In this document: positions 30,329 through 38,632 of the stretch, one piece after another
Layout of the letters: every line of letters starts with the position of its first letter
How positions within the stretch are numbered: position 1 is the stretch's first letter
NCBI RefSeq assembly: GCF_000177675.1
Contig: NZ_ADGX01000051.1
Span: 1-59,314 of the forward strand
Origin: Parafrankia sp. EUN1f
Lineage (GTDB): Bacteria > Actinomycetota > Actinomycetes > Frankiales > Frankiaceae
DNA length: 59,314 nt
Reading direction: 5' to 3'
The notes under the pieces: model-generated
What the model was told of the DNA's origin: nothing
Databases searched by the model: none
What the model saw: only the letters and a program-made list of their open reading frames with translations
Program-made: the position numbers and the translations under genes

Positions 30329-31663
30329 GTGCAGGCGACGTCGACAGCTCAGACAACGCCGGGGCGGCGGCCGAGGAACCGAAAGGCGCAGATCGCCCTC
30401 GCCGCGGCGGAGCTGTTCTGCGAGCGCGGCTACCACGGGGTCGGCATCGACGAGATCGCCGCCGTGGTCGGCATCAGCGGCCCGGCCGTCTACCGGCACT
30501 TTCCGAACAAGTACGCGATCCTCCTGCACGCCTCCCGGGAGCTGATCGACACGCTGGTCACCGCGGCCGACGAGGCACTGGCGGTACCGGACGAACCCGC
30601 CGAGCGGATGGCCCGGCTGCTCGCGGCGACGGCGCGGGTGAGCGTCCAGCGTCGCCGGGTGGGCGCGCTCTACCAGTGGCAGGCCCGCTACCTGGAGCCG
30701 GCGCACCAGGGCGAGGTCCGGGCCGGGCTGACAGCTCTGGTGCGGCGGATCACCGACCTGCTCCTGGAGCTCCGCCCCGATCTGCCGCGGCCGTCCGCCG
30801 TGCTTCTCAGCCGGGCTGCGCTCAGCGCGATCGGCAGCATCTCGACGCACCGCTGCGCGATCGCCGACAGCCGCGCCGAGCAGATCCTGCGATCCGCCGC
30901 GTGGACCCTGCTGACGGCGGACCTGCCCGCGGACGTCGCGGCGCCCGTCCTGCTCCCGCCCGGCCCAGGCCAGGCGGGGAGCGAGAGCTCGGGTGGCGAC
31001 CGGGTGGCAGGTGCCGACGCGGCCGGCGACGACACGGCCGACGACACGGAGGTCCGGCACGTGACGGCCGGCGGCAGCGGGCTTCCCGACGGTGGTTCCG
31101 CGCCGATGCGGCCGGGCTCCCGGCGGGAGGCACTGCTGACCGAGGCCGTCCGGCTGTTCGACCGCCTCGGCTACCACGCCGTCAGCATCGACGACATCGG
31201 GCGGGCCGCGGGTATCAACGCCTCCGGGGTCTACCGGTACTTCCCCGGCAAGGCCGATCTGCTCGCGGCGGTGTACTACCGTGCCGCCGAGCGCCTGAGC
31301 ACCAGCACGACCAGCGCGCTGGCCACCGCGAGCAGCCCGGCGGACGCGCTGCGGCGGCTGATCGACGCCTATGTCGACCTGACGTTCGCACATAACGATC
31401 TGGTCTCGGTCTACCTGGCCGAGAACAACAATCTGCCGGCCCCGGACCGGCACGAACTGCGCCGCCTCCAGCGGGAGCATGTCGAGGAGTGGGTCCGGCT
31501 GCTGGTCACGATCAGGCCGGAGCTCGCCGCGAACGAGGCCCGGCTGCTGGCTCACGCCGCGTTGAACCTGGTCATGGATCTGGGGCGGACCACCAGCTTC
31601 AACCGGTCCAACGGGTCGGAACAACTGGTGCGGTTCCTCGCCCTGCGCATGCTCGTGCCCTGA
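30329..31663 (+). CDS. tandem TetR protein with two complete TetR units
   Basis: 444 residues from the GTG at 30329, preceded by GAGGGGA. Two TetR modules are fused head to tail. The first HTH is AQIALAAAELFCERGYHGVGIDEIAAVVGISGPAVYRHFPNKYAILL (about residues 19-65); the second is REALLTEAVRLFDRLGYHAVSIDDIGRAAGINASGVYRYFPGKADLLAAV (about 265-315). Each is followed by a helical ligand domain, and a Gly/Asp-rich linker of about 50 residues joins them. Such double TetR proteins occur in mycobacteria and relatives near lipid genes. The fusion lets one chain act as a pseudo-dimer. It is followed by a 316-base gap with repeated AAGTTAACG elements before the second ligase. Confidence 0.9.
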   Translation: MQATSTAQTTPGRRPRNRKAQIALAAAELFCERGYHGVGIDEIAAVVGISGPAVYRHFPNKYAILLHASRELIDTLVTAADEALAVPDEPAERMARLLAATARVSVQRRRVGALYQWQARYLEPAHQGEVRAGLTALVRRITDLLLELRPDLPRPSAVLLSRAALSAIGSISTHRCAIADSRAEQILRSAAWTLLTADLPADVAAPVLLPPGPGQAGSESSGGDRVAGADAAGDDTADDTEVRHVTAGGSGLPDGGSAPMRPGSRREALLTEAVRLFDRLGYHAVSIDDIGRAAGINASGVYRYFPGKADLLAAVYYRAAERLSTSTTSALATASSPADALRRLIDAYVDLTFAHNDLVSVYLAENNNLPAPDRHELRRLQREHVEEWVRLLVTIRPELAANEARLLAHAALNLVMDLGRTTSFNRSNGSEQLVRFLALRMLVP

Positions 31664-31979
31664 CCCACACCGGCCGGCCGGCATCACCTGCGCACAAGAC
31701 CGGGCCACACGACCGGGCGGCACGACCGGGCCGCGACTTCCCATGTGACCCCGATCACGCCACACTGGGCCCACTGGACGGAACGTGCGGCCGAGACGCC
31801 CGCAGACCCTCGGGCCGACCAGCCCGACATCCCCGCCGACCACCCTCAAGTTAACGGACATTCACGCTTACCGTGGCCCGCCACAAACCCATCGACTAAC
31901 CCGATTTCAGTTGCAGGGAAGGCTATTCAAGCCGGGATCCCCTTGCACATAAGTTAACGATGGTTCTACAGTTCCGGCC
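31664..31979. promoter_or_regulatory. intergenic region with duplicated AAGTTAACG element and a promoter
   Basis: AAGTTAACG occurs at 31848-31856 and 31951-31959. The second copy lies in the 18-base spacer of a promoter-like pair, TTGCAC (31943-31948) and TACAGT (31967-31972), that ends seven bases before an ATG at 31980. The rest of the stretch holds no gene. Confidence 0.5.
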
Positions 31980-32105
31980 ATGAGTGAGGGACTGTTCGAC
32001 AAGCCAGCCGTGATCCGTCGCGTGGTACGGGAGGCAGCCCTCTTAGCCGGCGACGGGTGTGCCAGCCCGCAGAAGGCCGGCTCCCGCGTCCCCGCAGCGG
32101 CCTGA
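31980..32105 (+). pseudogene. 41-codon frame resembling the N-terminus of a DUF2236/MpaB-family protein
   Basis: The 41-residue frame begins MSEGLFDKPAVIRRVVREAA and continues LLAGDGC before diverging into KAGSRVPAAA and a stop. The first 27 residues resemble the start of actinobacterial DUF2236 proteins (a motif of the kind AVIRRVHRE..LL.GGGRALL). The family part stops where the conserved QIAHP motif should follow. It is therefore either a decayed gene start or a leader peptide. The promoter-like pair ends seven bases before its ATG, so its mRNA would be leaderless. It ends 18 bases before the acyl-CoA ligase start and could couple to it. The homology is from memory and short. Confidence 0.45.
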
Positions 32106-32123
32106 GAGGAATCGGCGCGCACC

Positions 32124-34055
32124 ATGACCGGCCCCGCCACCACAGTCATCTCCGGCGACAGCTCCGACGCCGCCGCGGACAACCATCCGCTCACCGGGCT
32201 TGAGGCCGAGTGCGCTCGCCGCGCCGCCGACCTGACAGTGCCCGCGCTGCTGGAGCGCAACGCGCTCGAGTTCGGCGATCTTCCCGCCATAAGCGTGATC
32301 GGTTCCGAGGAAGCTCCGCTGACCTGGGCGACGGTACGCACGCGATCCCTCGCCCTCGCTCGGGGTCTGTACGAGCTGGGCCTGCGGCCGGGCGAACGGA
32401 TGCTGATCGCGATGTCGAGCCGGCCTGAGCACTGGCTGGTCGACCTCGGCGCCGTGCACCTCGGCGCGATCCCCTCCACCGTCTACGCCACGCTCAGCAC
32501 CCCCCAGCTGCGGTACGCGGCCGAGCACAGCCAGGCACAGGTGCTGATCCTGGAGGGCGCCGAGCAGCTGGAACGGTGGGCACTGGTCCTCGCCGGGCAG
32601 ACGTCCATCCACTCGGTCGTCATCGTGGACGCCGACGCGCTCCCGGCCGACCCGCTCCCGGCCGACGAGGCCCGCCTCCGCCCCCGCTTCCACACCCTCG
32701 CCGAGGTCGAGCGCGACGGCGCCGCCCGGCACACCGCGGACCCGGGCGTCGTCGACCGGCTGTGGCGCGCGGTGCATCCCCACCAGCCCGTCACGCTCCT
32801 CTACACCTCCGGCACCACCGGCACCCCCAAGGGTGTGGTGCTCAGCCATCACAACGTCCTGTACCAGTCCGTCGCGCTGGAGGCGCAGGTCGACCTTCCC
32901 GCGCATCCGGTGACGGTCGCCTACCTTCCGCTCGCCCACATCGCCGAGCGGGTCCTGGGCATCTACGCGCCGATCTACCGCGCCGGCCATGTGCATATCT
33001 GCACGGACACCGCCGCGGTCGTCAGCGCGCTCGCCGCGATCCACCCCCTGTCGTTCTTCGGCGTTCCGCGGGTGTGGGAGAAGCTCGCCGCCGGCCTGCA
33101 GACCATGATCGCTCTGGCGGACGACGAACGCCGCGGCGCCCTTGCCGCCGCGCAGGCCGTCACGTTGGAGGTGCACAACCTGGCGGAGGCCCACGCCCCG
33201 GTCCCCGAGGACCTTGCCCGGCACTTCGACGACGCGCAGGTGTCGGTGCTGCGGCCGCTGCTCGGCACGCTCGGGCTGGACAGGATGATCTGGGCGTGCA
33301 GCGGCGCCGCCCCGATCCCGGTGGCGGTGCTGCGCACACTGGCCAGCCTGGGCATCGAGGTTCGCGAGGTCTGGGGCCTGAGCGAGACCACCGGCACCGC
33401 GACGATCAACACCCTGGACGTCTTCCGCACCGGCACGGTGGGCCGACCGCACCTCGGCATGCGGCTGCGCCTGGCCGACGACGGGGAGATCCTCATCCGC
33501 GGGCCGCTGGTGTGCCTGGGCTATCTGCGGGCCGACGGGACGATCGAGACGATCACCGATGCCGACGGCTGGCTCGCCACCGGCGACATCGGCACCCTGG
33601 ACGACGCCGGGTACCTCACGATCACCGACCGCAAGAAGGAACTCATCATCACCTCGACCGGCAAGAACGTCGCGCCGGCACAGATCGAGAACCTGCTGCG
33701 GGCGCATCCACTGATCGGTCAGGCCGTCGCGATCGGCGACCGGCGCCCGTACGTGACGGCGTTGCTCGTGCTTGACGACGAGGTCGCACCGGCCTGGGCC
33801 AAGGCCGCCGGCCTTGACGCGGATGGCCCGGACGCCTCCGCTCGGCTCGCCGCGCACCCCGCCGTCCTGGCTGAGCTGCAGGGCGCGGTCGACGCGGCGA
33901 ACAGCCGGCTCGCCCGGGCGGAGCAGGTGAAGAAGTTCCGGGTACTACCCGTCGGCTGGACACCGGAGAGCGGCGAGCTCACCCCGACACTCAAGCTGCG
34001 CCGCCGGATCATCAACGAGAAGTACGCCATCGAGATCGACGACCTCTACTCCTGA
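32124..34055 (+). CDS. long-chain fatty-acid-CoA ligase (AMP-binding)
   Basis: A 643-residue ANL-superfamily ligase; ATG at 32124 with GAGAGGA upstream. Motifs: phosphate loop LLYTSGTTGTPKGVVLSHHN, AHIAERVLGIYAPIYRAGHV, FFGVPRVWEKL, VWGLSETTGTAT, ATGDIGTLDDAGYLTITDRKKE, TSTGKNVAPAQIENLL and the C-terminal TPTLKLRRRII. It has the same order and segment lengths as the ligase at 4.1-6.0 kb, so the two are paralogues of the FadD15-like long-chain group. In this locus it could activate carboxylates released by the hydrolase or oxygenases. The transcription unit probably begins at the promoter near 31.95 kb. Confidence 0.93.
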   Translation: MTGPATTVISGDSSDAAADNHPLTGLEAECARRAADLTVPALLERNALEFGDLPAISVIGSEEAPLTWATVRTRSLALARGLYELGLRPGERMLIAMSSRPEHWLVDLGAVHLGAIPSTVYATLSTPQLRYAAEHSQAQVLILEGAEQLERWALVLAGQTSIHSVVIVDADALPADPLPADEARLRPRFHTLAEVERDGAARHTADPGVVDRLWRAVHPHQPVTLLYTSGTTGTPKGVVLSHHNVLYQSVALEAQVDLPAHPVTVAYLPLAHIAERVLGIYAPIYRAGHVHICTDTAAVVSALAAIHPLSFFGVPRVWEKLAAGLQTMIALADDERRGALAAAQAVTLEVHNLAEAHAPVPEDLARHFDDAQVSVLRPLLGTLGLDRMIWACSGAAPIPVAVLRTLASLGIEVREVWGLSETTGTATINTLDVFRTGTVGRPHLGMRLRLADDGEILIRGPLVCLGYLRADGTIETITDADGWLATGDIGTLDDAGYLTITDRKKELIITSTGKNVAPAQIENLLRAHPLIGQAVAIGDRRPYVTALLVLDDEVAPAWAKAAGLDADGPDASARLAAHPAVLAELQGAVDAANSRLARAEQVKKFRVLPVGWTPESGELTPTLKLRRRIINEKYAIEIDDLYS

Positions 34056-34084
34056 CATCTCCCGCACAAAGGAGGAGGCTCACT

Positions 34085-34151
34085 GAGCCTTTTCCATCGT
34101 CGGCTTCGGCCTGCGGTCAGAGCGCTCGACAACGTGAGATGGAAAAGGCTC
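34085..34151. terminator. 14-bp inverted repeat between ligase and convergent TetR
   Basis: GAGCCTTTTCCATC (34085-34098) and GATGGAAAAGGCTC (34138-34151) are perfect complements 39 bases apart, with T- and A-runs in the arms. The layout suits a bidirectional terminator for two convergent genes. Confidence 0.65.
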
Positions 34152-34881
34152 ACTGGTCACCGGCGGGCCCCGCGCCGGTGACCAGTGGTGCGAGAAAACA
34201 GCGCGCGAAGGTACGGACCTGCTCCGGGTCGTCGAGATCCAGCTGGCTTTCGGGAGTCAGGCAGAAGGACAGCGTCATGCGGGCGAGCACCTCGGCGACG
34301 ATGTTCATATCGACCTCCCCCGATATCTCCCCGGCCTCCTGCTCACGGCGAAGCTGCATCGCGATGAAGTCGGACACAGCCCGCAGAAAAGCCCCTCCAT
34401 CCGTCGTGAGGAAGGGCAGGATGACCTCGGGCTCGACCTCGATGAGGCCGCCGAACAGCGGGTTCACGCGAGCGGTCCGCAGCGCCAGGCAGAATCCCTC
34501 GACCAGCCTTTCAGCGGCGGACTCGGCCCTGCCCACGACCGCCCGGAAGCTGACGAGGAAGGCGCGCAGATCCCGTAGCAGAACCTCCTCGACGAGCACG
34601 TTCTTCGTCGGGAACCGGCGATACACGGTAATGCGGGAGACGCCGGCACGGCGCGCCACGTCCTCAATGCTCGTGCGCCGGATTCCGGACCGTCCGAAAA
34701 GCTCGGCCGCGGCGTCGAGCACGCGGTCACGTATCTCGTCACCGGAGCCAGCACTGTCGAGGGAGGCCCCGAGCGCGCGTTCCAACAATGGTTCCCCGCC
34801 AGGCCGCGGACCTTCGGAGGGCAGTGCTGTTCCGGGAGAGCGGCCCCCTGCCTGAGGGCGGGGATCTCCAGCAAAGATCAT
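34150..34881 (-). CDS. TetR-family regulator
   Basis: 243 residues; the first 45 are Pro/Gly-rich. The HTH is RDRVLDAAAELFGRSGIRRTSIEDVARRAGVSRITVYRRFPTKNVLVEEVL. The ligand domain contains LVEGFCLALRTARVNPLFGGLIEVEPEVILPFLT, of the type seen in actinobacterial TetR proteins with the TetR_C_33-like fold, though I cannot be sure. It is 24 bases downstream of a DUF2236 oxygenase gene on the same strand, so the pair is probably an operon and the regulator may control it. The last codons overlap a strong hairpin. Confidence 0.9.
   Translation of the reverse strand: MIFAGDPRPQAGGRSPGTALPSEGPRPGGEPLLERALGASLDSAGSGDEIRDRVLDAAAELFGRSGIRRTSIEDVARRAGVSRITVYRRFPTKNVLVEEVLLRDLRAFLVSFRAVVGRAESAAERLVEGFCLALRTARVNPLFGGLIEVEPEVILPFLTTDGGAFLRAVSDFIAMQLRREQEAGEISGEVDMNIVAEVLARMTLSFCLTPESQLDLDDPEQVRTFARCFLAPLVTGAGPAGDQ
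34151..34187 (-). terminator. 15-bp perfect hairpin within the 3' end of the TetR gene
   Basis: CACTGGTCACCGGCG (34151-34165) pairs with CGCCGGTGACCAGTG (34173-34187) around a 7-base loop. On the minus strand it is followed by AGCCTTTTCC. It encodes the last codons of the TetR protein as well as a probable terminator. Confidence 0.7.
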
Positions 34882-34905
34882 GAGGCCTCTACCGTACCGC
34901 TGCGT

Positions 34906-35856
34906 TCAATGGGCACCGTCTCGCCGGGCGGACGCCGAGCGGGCGTCCTCCAGCTGCCGCACGTTCCAGGTCGCGGCGACGATACCGCCGGCGATCCGCA
35001 GCGGCGGGATCAGGAACACCATCAGCACACGTACCAGCCGGGCGAATCGCCTCAGCCAGCGCTGCTGGCGTTTCGACCAGGTCAGACCCAGCCGCTCACG
35101 CAGCACCGGGGGCAGGGTCCCGACGGTGACGAGGTAACAAAGCCGGCCCAGGCCGGCTCCGGCGGGCCGCCACAGCCGGCCGGGGATGAGCCGAAACGGC
35201 TTCTTCGGTACCCGCATGCTCTCGAGGACGTCCCAGACCGCCTGGTTGTCCTCGAGCCGGGCGGCGATCTTCTCCTCGTAGTAGGTCCGAAAACTCGGAT
35301 AGTCCGCGGGCAGGTGCTGCTCGGGTATTCCGAGCATCCGGCCGATGTCACGCATCCCCTGGTAGTAACCGTCCAGCTCGGCGGCTGGCAGACCCGCACC
35401 GAAGACACGATGACCGTCGAGAGCGCCCTGGACGAGGGTGGCATGCACCCAGGCATATGCCTCGGGGTTCAGCGCGTGATAACGCCGACCTTTTTCGTCG
35501 ACCCCACCCATGGCCTTGTGGAGCTCGAACAGACGCTCGCCCTCCAGCGCGGCGCCGCGCTCACCGCCGTAGATCACGGTGGACAACGAGAGCAGGGTAC
35601 GCAACAGGCGGCCCCAGGGATCATCCCGAAAGTTCGAATGCTCCCGAACCCCCGCCCCGACAACCGGGTGCGCCACCTGGAGCACGAGCAGCTGCGGCCC
35701 CATAAGCGAGTTTCTTGCATCACCGAAGTAACGCCACACCGCGGAACCCCGCACCGGAGCCAACCGAATGCACGGCGTGCCCGATGGGTCACGCAGGCCA
35801 TCACCCAAGCCCTCCGCAGGGTCCGGATGAACATTGAGAACCGATGACGAGCCCAC
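34906..35856 (-). CDS. oxygenase MpaB-family protein (DUF2236)
   Basis: About 316 residues. I prefer the GTG at 35856 because GGGAGG lies eight bases upstream; an in-frame GTG at 35874 is also possible. Family motifs: AVWRYFGDARNSLMGPQLLVLQVAHPVVGAGVREHSNF, DPWGRLLRTLLSLSTVIYGG, LNPEAYAWVHATLVQGAL and YYEEKIAARLEDN. The His residues in AHP and WVHA are those expected around the iron site. The C-terminus has a hydrophobic segment (VRVLMVFLIPPLRIAGGIV) that could anchor it in the membrane. Substrate unknown. It is followed at 24 bases by a TetR gene and preceded by another MpaB-family gene. Confidence 0.88.
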   Translation of the reverse strand: MGSSSVLNVHPDPAEGLGDGLRDPSGTPCIRLAPVRGSAVWRYFGDARNSLMGPQLLVLQVAHPVVGAGVREHSNFRDDPWGRLLRTLLSLSTVIYGGERGAALEGERLFELHKAMGGVDEKGRRYHALNPEAYAWVHATLVQGALDGHRVFGAGLPAAELDGYYQGMRDIGRMLGIPEQHLPADYPSFRTYYEEKIAARLEDNQAVWDVLESMRVPKKPFRLIPGRLWRPAGAGLGRLCYLVTVGTLPPVLRERLGLTWSKRQQRWLRRFARLVRVLMVFLIPPLRIAGGIVAATWNVRQLEDARSASARRDGAH

Positions 35857-36129
35857 GACCCACACCTCCCGCACACGCTGGGCGACACCAGGTTGCCGAG
35901 ATACGACTATACGCTAGCCATACCAATGCGCCGAAGCAGGTATTCGTAAGCGTTTTCCCTGCCGCACGCAAGGCCTTCCGCGGGAGGATCAATGTTCGTC
36001 GACATGTCAGCGGGAGGGAGCGAAAACCGATGTGGAGTGGCGAACTCGGTGGCGGCGAGCCGCACTGTTATTCGTGCCGCCGGCGGCCAGCCACCAGATC
36101 GCCCCGACCGACCCGAAGGCCGTGGCACG
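35857..36129. promoter_or_regulatory. gap between two MpaB-family genes with an AT-rich promoter-like patch
   Basis: GATACGACTATACGCTAGCC near 35899-35918 is unusually AT-rich for this genome and holds GCTAGC. It lies about 45 bases upstream of the DUF2236 gene start on the minus strand and probably contains its promoter. Nothing else recognised. Confidence 0.4.
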
Positions 36130-37035
36130 CTACGCGGGCGTGCGTGACGGGTTCCTCCACTTCTCGTCGAGGTTCTCAGGCGGCGGCGGGGCGCCCAGGT
36201 CCCGCGGCTGGTAGCCCTCGGGATAGCCGGGATAGGTGCGGACCCTGGGATTCCAGGCGAACTTGACCTTCTTCCGCGGCGGCAGCTGACGCACCACCGC
36301 CGAGCGGGCACGCAGCGAGCCAGCCGCGGCCCGGCTCATCCACGCCGGCGCCGGATCGAAGCCGAAGGCCGTCAGCATCGTCTCGTCGAGCAGCGCACGC
36401 ACCCCAAGCCGGACCGCCGGCCGCAGCGGCCCGGGGAACCAGTTGGCGAACATCTCCGTCGTGTACGTACCGATCTTGCGGTTGCTCTCGGCGAAGCGGA
36501 AGGTCTCGCGCTCGTAGGCCCGCTTGAAGCTCAGGAACTCGTCGAAGTCGGCAGGAATGTCGCGAATTCCCATCCGGATCCCGACCTCGCGGTAGAAGTG
36601 GAAAGCAGCGAGGGTCTCGTGCTCGGTCAGCCGGCGCCAGCCATGGGCGTTGATCCAGTCGATCGGCTCGTAGATGAACGTGGTCAGCACGTAGAGCATG
36701 TCGTCGTTGTCGATCGCGTAACGCCCGTGCATCCGGTTGATCACCCGCAGGGCCTCACGGCCTCGCGGCGAGTCGTAGCCGACGGCGGTGAGCTCCCCCA
36801 TCAACACGGCGGTGTCGTCATAGCGCTTCTGCGGCCGGTCCCGGAACTCCCCCGTCGCCTCGAGCAGGGCCGAGATCGTGGGGACACAGTAGGTCCGGAA
36901 CAATGCGAACTCGAGCGCCCGACGATAGTCCCATGGGAACTCGTGGCCAGAGGAGATCACGTAGATCTCGTGATGGTCAACCACCGGATCGAGCTCGAGA
37001 ATCCGGCGCTTCCACCTGTCGCGGTCGGTAAACAT
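36130..37035 (-). CDS. oxygenase MpaB-family protein, closest to the true MpaB/rubber-oxygenase catalytic domain
   Basis: 301 residues, ATG at 37035 behind GAGGTGGG. Characteristic segments: DHHEIYVISSGHEFPWDYRRALEFALFRTY, then VINRMHGRYAIDNDDMLYVLTTFIYEPIDWI, which is the MpaB signature around the conserved His and the NDD motif. These are followed by FHFYREVGIRMGIRDIPADFDEF. Fungal MpaB cleaves a farnesyl side chain of a mycophenolic-acid precursor, and bacterial relatives cleave isoprenoid chains; the substrate here is unknown. It lies in the same direction as the DUF2236 gene 255 bases downstream and is divergent from the GntR regulator. Confidence 0.88.
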   Translation of the reverse strand: MFTDRDRWKRRILELDPVVDHHEIYVISSGHEFPWDYRRALEFALFRTYCVPTISALLEATGEFRDRPQKRYDDTAVLMGELTAVGYDSPRGREALRVINRMHGRYAIDNDDMLYVLTTFIYEPIDWINAHGWRRLTEHETLAAFHFYREVGIRMGIRDIPADFDEFLSFKRAYERETFRFAESNRKIGTYTTEMFANWFPGPLRPAVRLGVRALLDETMLTAFGFDPAPAWMSRAAAGSLRARSAVVRQLPPRKKVKFAWNPRVRTYPGYPEGYQPRDLGAPPPPENLDEKWRNPSRTPA

Positions 37036-37410
37036 TCAGCCCACCTCATGCCGTCCTTCGGATCGCCGTGGTCATACGGCGACTTGCCATCGACTGGTCC
37101 CGTCCCGGTTCACACCGCCCCGCGAACCCGCGAACCCGCGGGCCCGCGGGCAGCGTGTCCCTGCCGCCTGCCGCCCGCCTCCGATCCGTCCCGTCGCCTA
37201 CGCCGCCCGGCGGGCCCGACTGCACGGGCCGCCGCGGCTGCGACGCCGCTCTCGCCGCCGTGCGGGCCGAGCATCCGCGAGATCCCACGCCTACCGCGAT
37301 ACATTTCATATATTTGATAGGCGACTTTGGCCATGACCATCCGCCAGAGCTACGGTCAGCCTGACCGGCCGCTTGGGCACCTCACGGCAGACACCCCGGA
37401 AAGGCGGCAC
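37036..37410. promoter_or_regulatory. divergent intergenic region with AT-rich element
   Basis: Lies between the MpaB-family gene (minus) and the GntR gene (plus). The left part holds overlapping GCGAACCC/GCGGGCCC repeats. The right part holds CATATATTTGATA (37307-37319), a rare AT-rich island with a near-copy on the other side of the GntR gene. Confidence 0.45.
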
Positions 37411-38145
37411 ATGACCAGGCCAGCCGGAACGCGACGGGCCCGTGGCACCCCGCTGCCCCGAGCACCCCAACTCGCCGACGAAGTCGCCGCCCACCTGCGC
37501 GACCTCATCATGTCCGGCGAAATCTGGCCCGGCCAGTACATCCGCCTCGACGACGTCGCCCGCGAACTCGGCGTCAGCGTCACCCCCGTCCGCGAAGCCC
37601 TCGTCCGCCTGCGCAGCGAGGACATGGTCGAACTCGAACCCCGCCGCGGCTACGTCGTCACCCCCCTGTCCCAACAGGACGTCCGCGACCTGTTCAACCT
37701 CCAGGGCCACATCGCCGGCGAACTCGCCGCCCGCGCCGCCACCACCATCGACCCCCCACACCTCACCCAGCTCCACGACATCCAACAAGCACTCCGCAAC
37801 GCCGTGGACACCGAAGACATCGACCAGGTCAAAAAGCTCGAGTTCGAGTTCCACCGCGTCATCAACCGCCTCGCCCACGCCCGCAAACTCTCCTGGTTCC
37901 TGCACACCGCCAACCGCTACACACCCGCCCGCTTCTACTCCACCGACCAGGCCTGGCGCGCCGACATGCTCCAACGCCACGACGCCCTGCTCACCGCCCT
38001 CGAGAACAAGAACACCGAAGAAGCCCGCGCCATCACCGTCCGACACTTCACCGACGGCGCCGACCGCCTCATCAACCACCTCGCCAAACTCGGCATGTGG
38101 CGACCGCACCCGGTCACACCCCCACACCCACGCCCGCCGGCCTGA
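37411..38145 (+). CDS. GntR-family regulator with FCD ligand domain
   Basis: 244 residues from the ATG at 37411; AAGG lies nine bases upstream. The winged helix is LADEVAAHLRDLIMSGEIWPGQYIRLDDVARELGVSVTPVREALVRLRSEDMVELEPRRGYVV. The FCD domain follows, with metal-ligand histidines in KKLEFEFHRVINRL and the ending DHHxALL-like LQRHDALLTAL and VRHFTDGADRLINHL. FadR/VanR-type members bind fatty-acid derivatives or small acids. Codon usage is strikingly biased to C-ending codons (CCC, ACC, GCC) compared with neighbours. The gene is bracketed by near-identical AT-rich 13-mers, both hints of transfer or of autoregulation. It is divergent from the MpaB-family gene. Confidence 0.92.
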   Translation: MTRPAGTRRARGTPLPRAPQLADEVAAHLRDLIMSGEIWPGQYIRLDDVARELGVSVTPVREALVRLRSEDMVELEPRRGYVVTPLSQQDVRDLFNLQGHIAGELAARAATTIDPPHLTQLHDIQQALRNAVDTEDIDQVKKLEFEFHRVINRLAHARKLSWFLHTANRYTPARFYSTDQAWRADMLQRHDALLTALENKNTEEARAITVRHFTDGADRLINHLAKLGMWRPHPVTPPHPRPPA

Positions 38146-38632
38146 GCCGGAGAACCGGGTACCCACGAACCGGGTACCTGTATTCGCGGCGGTCATCACC
38201 GAACCCCGTGGAAGACATCCAATATATTTGGTATTCAGTACGATACAGACTCGGCGGTCGGCATGGGAGACCCACACGGAGCCTCTTCCCGCCTTCCGTC
38301 CCGGTTTCGCACCCCTGTACTTGTCTGGGGTGTCACCATGGGCCGGTGTCCGCTCATGTCGCGAGCTCGGCCGGGGCACCGCCCGCACCGGCGCCGACGC
38401 TGACGCGACGGCGGTGGCTGGATTTCGTCCGGCTGTACGGCAGCGTCTGTACCGCCCCAGTCGGTCGGGTGTCGCGGGCCGCCGGCGCGGGCCGAACCTG
38501 AGCCGAACCCGAGCCCGCGCGCCCGCGCCTTCGACAGCGCACTCACGCGCCGTCCGCTCCCGGCCGATCAGCGCGCCCCGTCCCGTTCTGGGTGGCGCAC
38601 ACCTGCGCCGGAGCCGCATCGCGAGAGGACTC
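38146..38632. other. 487-base gap with AT-rich element and duplicated GGTACC motif
   Basis: AACCGGGTACC occurs twice near 38152 and 38168. AATATATTTGGTA lies at 38221-38233 inside CCAATATATTTGG. No gene is convincing in either strand. Confidence 0.5.
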
